From Bacillota bacterium (GTDB taxonomy: Bacteria; Bacillota; Clostridia; Peptostreptococcales; Anaerovoracaceae), in the NCBI GenBank assembly GCA_016284575.1, contig JAEEPD010000134.1:1-8756 (forward strand): a stretch of 8,756 bases of DNA, given 5' to 3'. The notes beneath the pieces were generated by a model. The model worked only from the letters and a program-made list of their open reading frames with translations. It ran no database searches and was not told where the DNA came from. Positions within the stretch are counted from its first letter, which is position 1, and each line of letters begins with the position of its first letter. Positions 1 to 6,193 of this stretch are shown one piece after another. The translations under genes and the position numbers were made by a program.

Positions 1-244
1 CGATGACCTCCTCGGTAACATTGGCGTTATCGGCTATGATAACGCAGGAGAACTCCCGCAGGACCGCCATCGCTATTACATTCATATGTACCTGAACCGT
101 TATCCAGGCCTGATTGGGCTCGCCGTTGCCCATGACCCAGCTGAGAAGATCGCCGCAGTACGCGCCCTCAACTTCCCGGTCCAGGCTGCCGGCAGCTGCG
201 ATGCAGTTCCAACCCGTCTTTTCCATCAATTCCTGTACATTCAT
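1..244 (-). CDS. DRTGG-domain-type protein of hydrogenase clusters, 3' part outside window
   Basis: This is the N-terminal 81 residues of a protein that continues past the window edge. It begins MNVQELMEKTGWNCIAAAG and contains EGAYCGDLLSWVMGNG, a pattern I recognise from small DRTGG-domain proteins beside [FeFe]-hydrogenase genes in Clostridia. Such proteins are often mis-annotated as serine kinases or regulators, and their biochemical role is unknown. The ATG at 242-244 overlaps the TGA of the upstream ferredoxin/hydrogenase-like gene as ATGA, which implies translational coupling. An AAGGAG ribosome binding site lies about nine bases before the start. It is the second DRTGG-type protein of this operon and differs clearly in sequence from the one at 1855-2217. 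The family assignment comes from remembered sequence pattern rather than a catalytic motif. Confidence 0.75.
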   Translation of the reverse strand, partial: MNVQELMEKTGWNCIAAAGSLDREVEGAYCGDLLSWVMGNGEPNQAWITVQVHMNVIAMAVLREFSCVIIADNANVTEEVI

Positions 245-1434
245 TCTCTGTTTCTCCTTCGCATACTGTTTAGGATATGGCAGTCATCAAGGCTTCTGTT
301 GCCCTTCACTATCTCCTCTGCCATGATGCGGCAGGTCTGAAGACCGCAGGCGCTGCAGTCGTAGCCCGGAAGCTGATCAAGCTGCTGGTTGACCTTCTGG
401 AAGAAGGCCATCTTTTCCGCAAAGCTGAGCGATTCCTCCTCCGTGATATTAAAGGCATCCGATATGAAATCCTCTATTGGCCAGTCCGCAGGGGGCTTGT
501 TCCTTTCCGATGTCAGGGCGTCTATATTGTGCTTTACCACGTAGCTGTTGCCCCAGAGCAGATGTCCGCCCACGCAGCCGTTGAAGCAGGGGAAAAGGTG
601 GATGAGCCTGAAGGAATCGAATATGCCGAATTCCTCCATGTCCAGCACGTCGTTGACCTTGTCGAAGCCGTCGGCTATGAGGTCCGTCTGCTTCTGGGTC
701 ATCAGCGAGGGACTGGTGGCCTGAAGGCCCTCCCTGCACAGGGTAACGGGGAGCCTCCCCTTCCCCAGGTTTTCGCTTATGAGCGGGAGGATGTCCACAG
801 ATGCAAGAGCGTGGTCCACCTCGAACTGGGGATTGCCGTAGGGGTGCTTTGCCAGAAGAAGCTTGGCTTCGCACTCGCTGCAGTAGAAGATGCCGACCTT
901 TCCCTTGTCCTTCCAGATCTTTCTGGCCTGCTTTGCCGCCACTTCGCTGGGATAATTCAGCGGCAGCACATGGTCAAGAAGCATGGGATAGCGGGTCTTT
1001 ATGAGCCTGTTGGTGACGGGACAGGTGGATGCCAGCACGGTATCGATCTCGCCGCTTTCAGCCCGCCTTCTGGTCTCCTGCATCAGCTGCCCTTCTGTGG
1101 CGGTTATATCCTCAACCACGTCAAAGCCCAGCTGCTTTATGGCCCAGAACAGCTCCTCCGCCTCCTTAAGACTGCTGCACTGCATTATCATGGCGCTGGG
1201 CACCAGGCACACAGTAAAGTCGTAATCCTTTATGGCATCAAGGGAGCTGCCCTTAGCCTGAAGGCTCTTGTAGTGACATGCTCTCATGCACCTTCCGCAG
1301 TTCAGACATTTGGCTTCGTTGATCACAACCTTGCCGTCCGTCATGGTCAGAGCCGATGTGGGACAGGTCTGAACGCATTTCATGCAGTGTCCGCAGTTAT
1401 CCAGTATGTAGTTGACTACTGTCTTGTTTACCAT
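241..1434 (-). CDS. Ferredoxin plus [FeFe]-hydrogenase-like domain protein with altered H-cluster motifs and C-terminal Fe-S domain
   Basis: This 397-residue cytoplasmic iron-sulfur protein has three parts. Residues 14-53 form a 2x[4Fe-4S] ferredoxin (C14, C17, C20, C24 and C43, C46, C49, C53). Residues from about 74 to 300 resemble the [FeFe]-hydrogenase large-subunit C-terminal domain. Residues 360-385 match the C-x2-C-x4-C-x16-C putative Fe-S domain (C360, C363, C368, C385). The hydrogenase motifs survive only in part: STCP at 136-139 instead of SCCP, YCSEC at 184-188 instead of PCxxK, and FPCFNGCVGG at 281-290 instead of MACPGGCxGG. The four cysteines expected to hold the cubane (138, 185, 283, 287) remain, but the proton-shuttle Cys, the Lys and the Met near the di-iron site do not. 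It is therefore probably a sensor or electron-transfer protein rather than a working hydrogenase (inference). Its ATG overlaps the previous TAA by one base, and the next gene overlaps its TGA. Confidence 0.85.
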   Translation of the reverse strand: MVNKTVVNYILDNCGHCMKCVQTCPTSALTMTDGKVVINEAKCLNCGRCMRACHYKSLQAKGSSLDAIKDYDFTVCLVPSAMIMQCSSLKEAEELFWAIKQLGFDVVEDITATEGQLMQETRRRAESGEIDTVLASTCPVTNRLIKTRYPMLLDHVLPLNYPSEVAAKQARKIWKDKGKVGIFYCSECEAKLLLAKHPYGNPQFEVDHALASVDILPLISENLGKGRLPVTLCREGLQATSPSLMTQKQTDLIADGFDKVNDVLDMEEFGIFDSFRLIHLFPCFNGCVGGHLLWGNSYVVKHNIDALTSERNKPPADWPIEDFISDAFNITEEESLSFAEKMAFFQKVNQQLDQLPGYDCSACGLQTCRIMAEEIVKGNRSLDDCHILNSMRRRNRE

Positions 1435-1871
1435 TATCCGACCACGAACCCCAAAGTCAGGGTCGTTCCTTCCTCTGATGTCTTTATATCGAATTCATCC
1501 GACACACGCTTGATGTTGGGCAGTCCCATGCCTGCGCCGAAGCCCATGTTTCTGGCCTCCTCGCTGGCAGTGGAATAGCCAGGCGTCATTGCTTTTTCGA
1601 GATCGGGGATCCCGGGTCCGTCATCCTTGAAGATCAGCTGTATCCTTCCGTCGTCGAAGACGTCCATGGTGATGGTCCCGCCGTAGGCGTGGATTATCAT
1701 GTTTATCTCCGATTCGTAGCTCGCTACAGAAATATTTCTGAGCACTGCAGAAGGAATGCCTATGGTGGACAGGGTCTTTTTGATATCCGAGCTCACCTTT
1801 CCGGCTCTTGCGTAGTCGAACCTGATCACAGTATATTCCTTGTGAAGAATGCTGTTACTCATCGATCTCAC
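1434..1871 (-). CDS. Small GHKL ATPase, SpoIIAB/RsbW-like (anti-sigma kinase type)
   Basis: This is a stand-alone 145-residue histidine-kinase-type ATP-binding domain with no membrane segment, sensor domain or phospho-acceptor domain. Visible motifs are an N box (E53, N57, H61, with the same spacing as SpoIIAB), a G1 box DDGPGIPD at 83-90, and a G2 box GFGAGMGLPNI at 110-120. Retention of the N-box Glu suggests it could phosphorylate serine in a partner protein, as SpoIIAB and RsbW do; the partner is unknown. The start is ambiguous. A GTG at 1869-1871 has AGAAGGG about four bases upstream and gives the span used here. An ATG at 1860-1862 would make the protein three residues shorter. Either start overlaps the end of the preceding DRTGG gene. 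Similar ATPases recur in clostridial hydrogenase operons (from memory). Confidence 0.85.
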   Translation of the reverse strand: MRSMSNSILHKEYTVIRFDYARAGKVSSDIKKTLSTIGIPSAVLRNISVASYESEINMIIHAYGGTITMDVFDDGRIQLIFKDDGPGIPDLEKAMTPGYSTASEEARNMGFGAGMGLPNIKRVSDEFDIKTSEEGTTLTLGFVVG

Positions 1872-2217
1872 TCAGCCCTTCTGCATAGAGACGGCCGCAG
1901 GCTTCATACATGGTGCATTTTGTGGCATACAGATTCAGTCCGCTGTCTCTGCCCATCTCAAGTATCTCGTCGCTGAGCTTTTTGCCCCTGACGAATACGA
2001 TGGTATCGATGTCCAGCATCTCTGCGGTCCTTAAAGTCTGCACATTGGCAAGCCCCGAGATCAGCAGTGTGTCCTCGGGAGAATCCTGTATCATAGCCAG
2101 GGCGTCGCTCATAAGGTCTGTGGCAAAGGCAAAGCGGAATTCCTTTTCCGGGGCCCCATCAGAGGAGACCACCAGAGCCTCTGCATCAAGACAACTGACA
2201 ATATCCTTAAGTTTCAT
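1855..2217 (-). CDS. DRTGG-domain protein
   Basis: This is a 120-residue soluble protein starting MKLKDIVSCLDAEALVVSSD. Its pattern of a short N-terminal helix, a central hydrophobic stretch DTLLISGLANVQTLRTAEML, the strand DTIVFVRGK and the helix LSDEILEMGRDSG fits small DRTGG-domain proteins. That domain is also found beside CBS domains and the HprK N-terminus. Its role is unknown; a ligand-binding or partner-binding regulatory part is plausible. The ATG at 2215-2217 lies seven bases after the TGA of the NuoE-like gene. I see no good ribosome binding site, so translation probably depends on coupling. Its 3' end overlaps the start of the ATPase gene. Because the next gene encodes a SpoIIAB-like kinase, this protein could be its partner (inference). 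Confidence is high that it is a gene and moderate for the family name. Confidence 0.82.
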   Translation of the reverse strand: MKLKDIVSCLDAEALVVSSDGAPEKEFRFAFATDLMSDALAMIQDSPEDTLLISGLANVQTLRTAEMLDIDTIVFVRGKKLSDEILEMGRDSGLNLYATKCTMYEACGRLYAEGLSEIDE

Positions 2218-2224
2218 ATGCGTA

Positions 2225-2713
2225 TCAGCTAGCTTTTTCTGCGTCGATTATAGCCCGGATCTCCTTTTCCACCTTGGCAGGATTGCAGTTTCCTACTACT
2301 CTGCCGTCGATAACGACAACAGGTGCAAGACCGCAGGCGCCCAGGCATCTGGTGGCGTCAAGAGAGAACATGCCGTCAGCACTGGTGCCGTTTACCTTAG
2401 CACCGGTAACCTGCTCGGCTATCTCCACAAGCTTCTGAGATCCCTTTACATAGCATGCCGTACCAAGGCATACATTGATTACATGCTTTCCCTTCGGCTC
2501 TGTTGTAAACTGCGCATAGAAGTTTACAACGCCGAATACATCCGCAACACTGGTACCTGTTGCCTTGGAGATCGCTTCCATTGCCTCGTAGGGAATATAG
2601 CCCAGCTTATCCTGTACATCGTGAAGCATGACAATGACGGGGCCAGGCTGCCCTGCGTATCTGGAGACGATCTCGTCGATGATCTTGATGGATTCTCCGT
2701 TAAGTCTTTCCAT
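2225..2713 (-). CDS. NuoE/HydC-like [2Fe-2S] subunit of NADH-linked hydrogenase
   Basis: This 162-residue thioredoxin-like [2Fe-2S] protein belongs to the family of the 24 kDa complex I subunit (NuoE) and of HydC in NAD-dependent, often electron-bifurcating, [FeFe]-hydrogenases. The N-terminal helical part contains LHDVQDKLGYIP at 30-41 and VVNFYAQF at 62-69. The cluster ligands are C82 and C87 (C-x4-C) and C123 and C127 (C-x3-C), the complete family pattern. It would relay electrons between the NADH-oxidising flavoprotein (NuoF/HydB) and the catalytic subunit; neither is in this window. The length is normal for the family. It is the first gene of its operon, with an AAAGGAGG ribosome binding site at 2721-2728 seven bases before the ATG. 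A role in another NADH:acceptor complex is possible, but the neighbours point to hydrogenase. Confidence 0.92.
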   Translation of the reverse strand: MERLNGESIKIIDEIVSRYAGQPGPVIVMLHDVQDKLGYIPYEAMEAISKATGTSVADVFGVVNFYAQFTTEPKGKHVINVCLGTACYVKGSQKLVEIAEQVTGAKVNGTSADGMFSLDATRCLGACGLAPVVVIDGRVVGNCNPAKVEKEIRAIIDAEKAS

Positions 2714-2803
2714 CTTTTATCCTCCTTTAAATTAATAACTATCTATAAATGTCTTGCTGACTTTTATATTCAATAATCAGTTGCCGGTCCCGTCATAAGC
2801 TCA

Positions 2804-2817
2804 GTTTCCGAGGAAAC
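2804..2817. repeat. Perfect short inverted repeat in the operon leader
   Basis: The sequence GTTTCC-GA-GGAAAC has six-base arms and a two-base spacer. In the minus-strand transcript it could fold as a five-pair hairpin with a CUCG loop. It lies in a relatively GC-rich patch (about 2781-2818) inside an otherwise AT-rich leader, between the proposed promoter and the NuoE-like gene. It could be an operator or part of a structured RNA; I cannot assign it to a known element. Confidence 0.4.
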
Positions 2818-2859
2818 ATATTGAACATTTGACTGAAAACCACATAAAAAACTACTTTA

Positions 2860-2888
2860 ATTTTAACTGTAGTTTGTTAAAAAAGCAA
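2860..2888 (-). promoter_or_regulatory. Candidate sigma-A promoter of the hydrogenase-associated operon
   Basis: On the minus strand, TTGCTT (2883-2888) is followed after exactly 17 bases by TAAAAT (2860-2865). This is the best -35/-10 pair between the malic enzyme terminator and the NuoE-like gene. It would give a leader of roughly 140 bases. The surrounding DNA is very AT-rich, so chance matches are common. A weaker alternative nearer the gene is TTGAAT with a TTATAG-like -10 around 2742-2773, which has a poorer 19-base spacer. Confidence 0.45.
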
Positions 2889-2891
2889 CGA
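2874..2891. promoter_or_regulatory. Possible Rex operator overlapping the -35 box
   Basis: The plus strand reads TTGTTAA, then AAAA, then GCAACGA. The clostridial Rex consensus, from memory, is TTGTTAA-N4-TTAACAA. The left half is perfect and the right half matches at four of seven positions. Rex represses fermentative redox genes until NADH rises. A site over the -35 element of an NADH-linked hydrogenase operon would fit that role, but the imperfect half-site and AT-rich context keep confidence low. Confidence 0.35.
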
Positions 2892-2919
2892 GACTTTATT
2901 AATATATAGTATTAGTTAT

Positions 2920-2966
2920 AAAAAAAAGAGCACCGGCCGTAATTAAACGGCCGATGCCTGGTGCTC
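2920..2966 (-). terminator. Intrinsic terminator after the malic enzyme gene
   Basis: In the minus-strand RNA, GAGCAC (2961-2966) pairs with GTGCTC (2928-2933) and CGGCCGT (2947-2953) pairs with ACGGCCG (2934-2940). The loop is six bases (2941-2946), and there is a seven-base bulge (2954-2960) on the 5' side. A run of eight U follows (2920-2927). It begins five bases after the malic enzyme stop codon, so it marks the end of the five-gene dicarboxylate operon. The plus strand has no U-run, so the terminator acts in one direction. Confidence 0.92.
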
Positions 2967-2971
2967 AGATA

Positions 2972-4141
2972 TTAGATTCTTGCGATGCCTTCCTTTACGG
3001 CTTCTGCAGCAACTGCGTCTGCCAGAACGTCGGCAACATTCTTGTCCAGAGCGGAGGGGATGATGTTCTCATAGCCCAGCTCAGCATCGGGGATGTAGCC
3101 TGCCAGCGCATAGGCTGCAGCGTGCTTCATGCCCTCGGTGATGTCGGTGGCTCTTGCCTTCAGCGCGCCCTTGAAGAGGCCCGGGAATACCAGAACGTTG
3201 TTGATCTGGTTGGGGAAGTCGGAGCGGCCGGAGCCCACAAGAGCAGCGCCTGCATCCTTAGCCTCCTGAGGATAGATCTCGGGCTCGGGATTTGCCATGG
3301 CGAAAACGATGCCCTGATTCATGCTTGCAACCATTTCCTTGGTCACCAGCTTGGGTCTGGATACACCGATGAACACGTCAGCGCCCTTCATGGCATCTGC
3401 AAGCTTGCCGTGGAGGTGATTTCTGTTGGATCTGTGGGAGATCTCCTCCTGACCGGAGGTGAGGCCCTGGTCGCCCTCGCAGATGATGCCATTGATATCG
3501 ACCATGATGACGTCACCGAAATTCATGTCGATCAGCAGCTTGCCGATGGCGATGCCTGCTGCACCTGCGCCGTTTATGACGATCTTCAGTTCGCCCATCT
3601 TCTTGCCGGTCACCTTTATGGCGTTGATAAGGGCTGCGGCAACTACGATGGCGGTGCCGTGCTGGTCATCGTGGAATACGGGGATGTCGCAGATCTCCTT
3701 AAGTCTTCTCTCCACCTCGAAGCATCTGGGAGCGCCGATATCCTCCAGATTGATGCCGCCGAAGCTCTTGGAGATCAGATATATGGTTCTTACCAGCTCG
3801 TCCACGTCCTTGGTGTCGATGCAGATAGGAACAGCGTCAACGCCTGCGAATTCCTTGAAGAGCGCGCACTTTCCTTCCATTACGGGCATGCCGGCTGCGG
3901 GGCCGATGTCGCCAAGGCCCAGAACTGCGGTGCCGTCGGTGATAACTGCCACCAGATTGCCGCGGCGGGTGAGCTCCCAGCTCTTGGAGTAGTCAGCCTG
4001 GATCTGCCTGCAGGGCTCTGCCACGCCGGGGGTATAGGCCAGGGACAGGTCCTCTCTGGTCTCGATCTTCTTTCTGGAGATCACTTCGATCTTGCCGTGA
4101 AGCTGCGCATGCAGCGCAAGGGATTCTTCATAAACACTCAT
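2972..4141 (-). CDS. Malic enzyme (malate dehydrogenase, oxaloacetate-decarboxylating)
   Basis: This enzyme converts malate to pyruvate and CO2 with reduction of NAD(P)+ in the cytoplasm. At 389 residues it is the short bacterial form, with a malic enzyme N-domain followed by an NAD-binding domain and no phosphotransacetylase extension. Visible landmarks are SLAYTPGVAEPC (33-44) with the catalytic Tyr36, the EGKCALFKEF region with the general-base Lys91, metal ligands in LEDIGAP (E133, D134) and FHDDQHGT (D158 or D159), and the Rossmann motif GAGAAGIAIG (191-200). Asp215 after the second strand (MVDINGII) favours NAD over NADP, but this is not decisive. The ATG is preceded by AAAGGA at about ten bases. 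It is the last gene of the operon, 60 bases after fumC, and a strong terminator follows. Paired with FumC it would turn fumarate into pyruvate. Confidence 0.95.
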   Translation of the reverse strand: MSVYEESLALHAQLHGKIEVISRKKIETREDLSLAYTPGVAEPCRQIQADYSKSWELTRRGNLVAVITDGTAVLGLGDIGPAAGMPVMEGKCALFKEFAGVDAVPICIDTKDVDELVRTIYLISKSFGGINLEDIGAPRCFEVERRLKEICDIPVFHDDQHGTAIVVAAALINAIKVTGKKMGELKIVINGAGAAGIAIGKLLIDMNFGDVIMVDINGIICEGDQGLTSGQEEISHRSNRNHLHGKLADAMKGADVFIGVSRPKLVTKEMVASMNQGIVFAMANPEPEIYPQEAKDAGAALVGSGRSDFPNQINNVLVFPGLFKGALKARATDITEGMKHAAAYALAGYIPDAELGYENIIPSALDKNVADVLADAVAAEAVKEGIARI

Positions 4142-4168
4142 TTTCTATGGTTCCTTTCTTGAAAAATG

Positions 4169-4197
4169 AATAAATATTAAATTCGCAATTATTTCAA
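4169..4197 (-). promoter_or_regulatory. Weak candidate internal promoter for malic enzyme
   Basis: In the AT-rich 60-base gap between fumC and the malic enzyme, the minus strand carries TTGAAA (4192-4197), a 17-base spacer and TTTATT (4169-4174). The -35 matches consensus at five of six positions and the -10 at four of six. There is no terminator in the gap, so read-through from fumC is expected in any case. This promoter would only add expression of the last gene. AT-rich composition makes a chance match quite possible. Confidence 0.25.
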
Positions 4198-4201
4198 TTA
4201 T

Positions 4202-5578
4202 TTAGATCATCTGCTCCGGGTGGAAGACCTCGTCGAATTTCTCCGGTGTAAGGAAGCCCAGCTTTACGCATGCCTCCTTCAGGGAAATGTCCTCCGCAAA
4301 GGCCAGCTTTACGGTCTTCGCAGCATTCTCGTATCCGATGTGAGGATTGAGCGCAGTGGCCAGCATCAGGGAATTGTGCAGATTGCCTGCCATCTTCTCC
4401 TTGTTTGCCTTGATGCCAACGGCGCAGTTGTTGTTGAAGCTCACCATGGACTCTGCCAGCAGCCTTGCGGACTGCAGGAAATTGTAGGCAGCAACGGGCA
4501 TGAACACATTAAGCTCGAAGTTGCCCTGGGAAGCGGAGAGGCCCACTGCCACATCGTTGCCCATGACCTGCACCGCCACCATGGTGACGGCCTCGCACTG
4601 GGTGGGATTAACCTTGCCGGGCATGATGGAGCTACCGGGCTCGTTCTCGGGAATGCTTATCTCCCCTATTCCGAGCCTGGGGCCGGAGGCCAGCCAGCGG
4701 ACATCGTTGGCGATCTTCATCATGTCAGCAGCCAGGGCTTTGAGGGCGCCGTGGGCGTATACCAGCTCATCCTTGGAGGTAAGAGCGTGGAACTTGTTGG
4801 GCTCAGTCACGAAATCCTTTCCGGTAAGCTGGGAGACAGCCTTTGCCACCTCTTCTCCATAGCCCTTGGGAGCATTCAGGCCTGTGCCTACAGCGGTTCC
4901 GCCAAGAGCCAGCTTCTTAAGATAGGGCAGAGAGCTCACTATCATTTCTCTGTCGCGCTCAAGGGAGCTTCTCCAGCCGGAGATCTCCTGACTGAAGGAG
5001 ATGGGTGTGGCATCCTGCAGGTGAGTCCTGCCGGACTTTACTATGCCCTCGTTTTCAGCCTCGAGCCTCTTGAAGGTACCCACCAGAAGATCGATTGCGG
5101 GAAGGACCTTATCCTCCAGCGCTATGACAGCAGCAATGTGCATGGCTGTGGGATAGGTGTCGTTGGAGCTCTGGCTCATGTTTACGTCATCGTTGGGGTG
5201 AAGCAGCTTCTTTCCAGCTATCTCATTGCCGCGGTTTGCGATGACCTCGTTGGTATTCATGTTGGACTGGGTGCCGGAGCCGGTCTGCCATACAACCAGG
5301 GGGAAGTGGTCGATGAGCTTGCCGCTGATGACCTCATCCGCCGCTGCGGAGATGGCAGCCAGCTTTTCATCAGTCATCTTCTCGGGCTTGCACACATGGT
5401 TTGCCATGGCTGCAGCCTTCTTGAGTATGCCAAAGGCATGGATTATCTCCTTAGGCATGGTCTCGATGCCAACGCCTATGGGGAAGTTTTCGTGGCTCCG
5501 CTCGGTCTGGGCGCCCCAGTACTTATCAGCAGGGACCTTTACCTCTCCCATGCTGTCGTGTTCTATTCTGTACTCCAT
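4202..5578 (-). CDS. fumC: Class II fumarate hydratase
   Basis: This enzyme interconverts fumarate and malate in the cytoplasm without a metal cluster, as a homotetramer of the aspartase/fumarase superfamily. The 458-residue length is standard. Signature segments are SGTQSNMN (101-108), SQSSND (135-140), SGRTHLQDATP (182-192) with His186 matching E. coli His188, and GSSIMPGKVNP (315-325) with Ser316 matching catalytic Ser318. The GSSIMPGKVNP form and the overall sequence indicate fumarase rather than aspartase or argininosuccinate lyase, although aspartase is a close relative. It follows the beta subunit of a class I-type hydro-lyase by nine bases, with TAAGGAGG spanning that stop codon as its ribosome binding site. 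Two fumarase families in one operon is unusual and suggests that the upstream pair acts on a different substrate. Confidence 0.95.
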   Translation of the reverse strand: MEYRIEHDSMGEVKVPADKYWGAQTERSHENFPIGVGIETMPKEIIHAFGILKKAAAMANHVCKPEKMTDEKLAAISAAADEVISGKLIDHFPLVVWQTGSGTQSNMNTNEVIANRGNEIAGKKLLHPNDDVNMSQSSNDTYPTAMHIAAVIALEDKVLPAIDLLVGTFKRLEAENEGIVKSGRTHLQDATPISFSQEISGWRSSLERDREMIVSSLPYLKKLALGGTAVGTGLNAPKGYGEEVAKAVSQLTGKDFVTEPNKFHALTSKDELVYAHGALKALAADMMKIANDVRWLASGPRLGIGEISIPENEPGSSIMPGKVNPTQCEAVTMVAVQVMGNDVAVGLSASQGNFELNVFMPVAAYNFLQSARLLAESMVSFNNNCAVGIKANKEKMAGNLHNSLMLATALNPHIGYENAAKTVKLAFAEDISLKEACVKLGFLTPEKFDEVFHPEQMI

Positions 5579-5587
5579 TTTTCCTCC

Positions 5588-6181
5588 TTAAAACGCAGGA
5601 TACATCTCGTCGATCTTCTTCTGACCGGCTTCCTTTATGTCCTTGTAGATGCTGCCGCCGTGGCTGTCCATGCCCACAACAAGAGGGCCGAACTCGGTGC
5701 ATTCCAGATCCCAGAGGGCCTCGGGCATGCCCAGCTCAAACCAGGTCACGTCCACGATGCGGTCCACGCCTCCGGCCAGCTTGGCTGCGCAGCCGGGAGC
5801 AGCCTGAAGATACACATAGCCGTACTTTTCAGCACAGCGCAGGGTGTCCTCTGCCATGCCGCCCTTGCCAAGAATGGCCTTTACGCCTATCCTGCCTATC
5901 CAGTCTGCGTGGGGCTCCATTCTGATGGAGGTGGTGGGTCCTATAACGTTGAGCCTCCAGCTGCCGTCCTCGTTCTTAAGAGCCACAGGACCCGCGTGGA
6001 ACACAGCGGCGCCCTGAAAATCCTTGGGCAGGGGCTCGCCCTTCTCCAGCAGCTCTCTGAGCTTTAAGTGGGCCATGTCTCTGGAGGTGAAAATATGACC
6101 GCTGATGTAGACCACATCGCCTACCTTGAGCTTTCTTGCATCCTCCTCACTGATGGGAGTTGTCAGTTTATATGTAGCCAT
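5588..6181 (-). CDS. Class I fumarase/tartrate-dehydratase-type hydro-lyase, beta subunit
   Basis: This 197-residue subunit corresponds to the C-terminal swivelling domain of class I fumarases and to TtdB of L(+)-tartrate dehydratase. It completes the active site of the Fe-S alpha subunit. Visible motifs are SGHIFTSRDMAH (27-38), GPTTSIRMEP (81-90), KGGMAEDT (106-113), APGCAAKLAG (128-137) and ELGMPEALW (149-157). By comparison with the Leishmania class I fumarase (from memory), R34, T83, R87 and K106 correspond to its substrate-binding or catalytic Arg421, Thr467, Arg471 and Lys491, so this half of the active site looks intact. Its ATG lies 12 bases after the alpha subunit stop, with an AAGGAGGAG ribosome binding site overlapping that stop. 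Candidate products are fumarase, mesaconase or tartrate dehydratase; sequence alone does not decide between them. Confidence 0.9.
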   Translation of the reverse strand: MATYKLTTPISEEDARKLKVGDVVYISGHIFTSRDMAHLKLRELLEKGEPLPKDFQGAAVFHAGPVALKNEDGSWRLNVIGPTTSIRMEPHADWIGRIGVKAILGKGGMAEDTLRCAEKYGYVYLQAAPGCAAKLAGGVDRIVDVTWFELGMPEALWDLECTEFGPLVVGMDSHGGSIYKDIKEAGQKKIDEMYPAF

Positions 6182-6193
6182 TTTCTCTCCTCC

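Noticed and set aside
241..1434. Calling the ferredoxin/hydrogenase-like gene a catalytic hydrogenase hydA
   Set aside because: The proton-shuttle Cys, the di-iron-contacting Lys and the Met are all replaced, so an active H-cluster is doubtful.
277..1578. 433-codon open frame on the plus strand
   Set aside because: It is antisense to the ferredoxin/hydrogenase-like gene and the ATPase gene. The minus strand has the conserved cysteine motifs and coupled starts.
2774..2830. NiCo or SAM-I riboswitch in the hydrogenase operon leader
   Set aside because: Strings such as ACUGAGC, GGGAC and CGGCAAC recall those classes, but I find no closing helix or full conserved core, and the genes are not metal transport or methionine genes.
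2750..2850. Tiny leader reading frames, for example 14 codons from an ATG near 2844 and 8 codons from an ATG near 2792
   Set aside because: None has a convincing ribosome binding site or a run of regulatory codons, so they look like chance.
2954..4162. 402-codon open frame on the plus strand
   Set aside because: It is antisense to the malic enzyme, whose catalytic and Rossmann motifs are clear, and it starts inside the terminator hairpin.
4142..4201. Terminator between fumC and malic enzyme
   Set aside because: The gap is AT-rich but has no GC-rich stem followed by a U-run; the direct CAATTATTT repeats are too simple to mean much.
4220..6067. 615-codon open frame on the plus strand
   Set aside because: It runs antisense across fumC and the beta subunit, which have full motif sets, proper ribosome binding sites and normal lengths. 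The plus product has no recognisable domain; long antisense frames are common with this codon bias.
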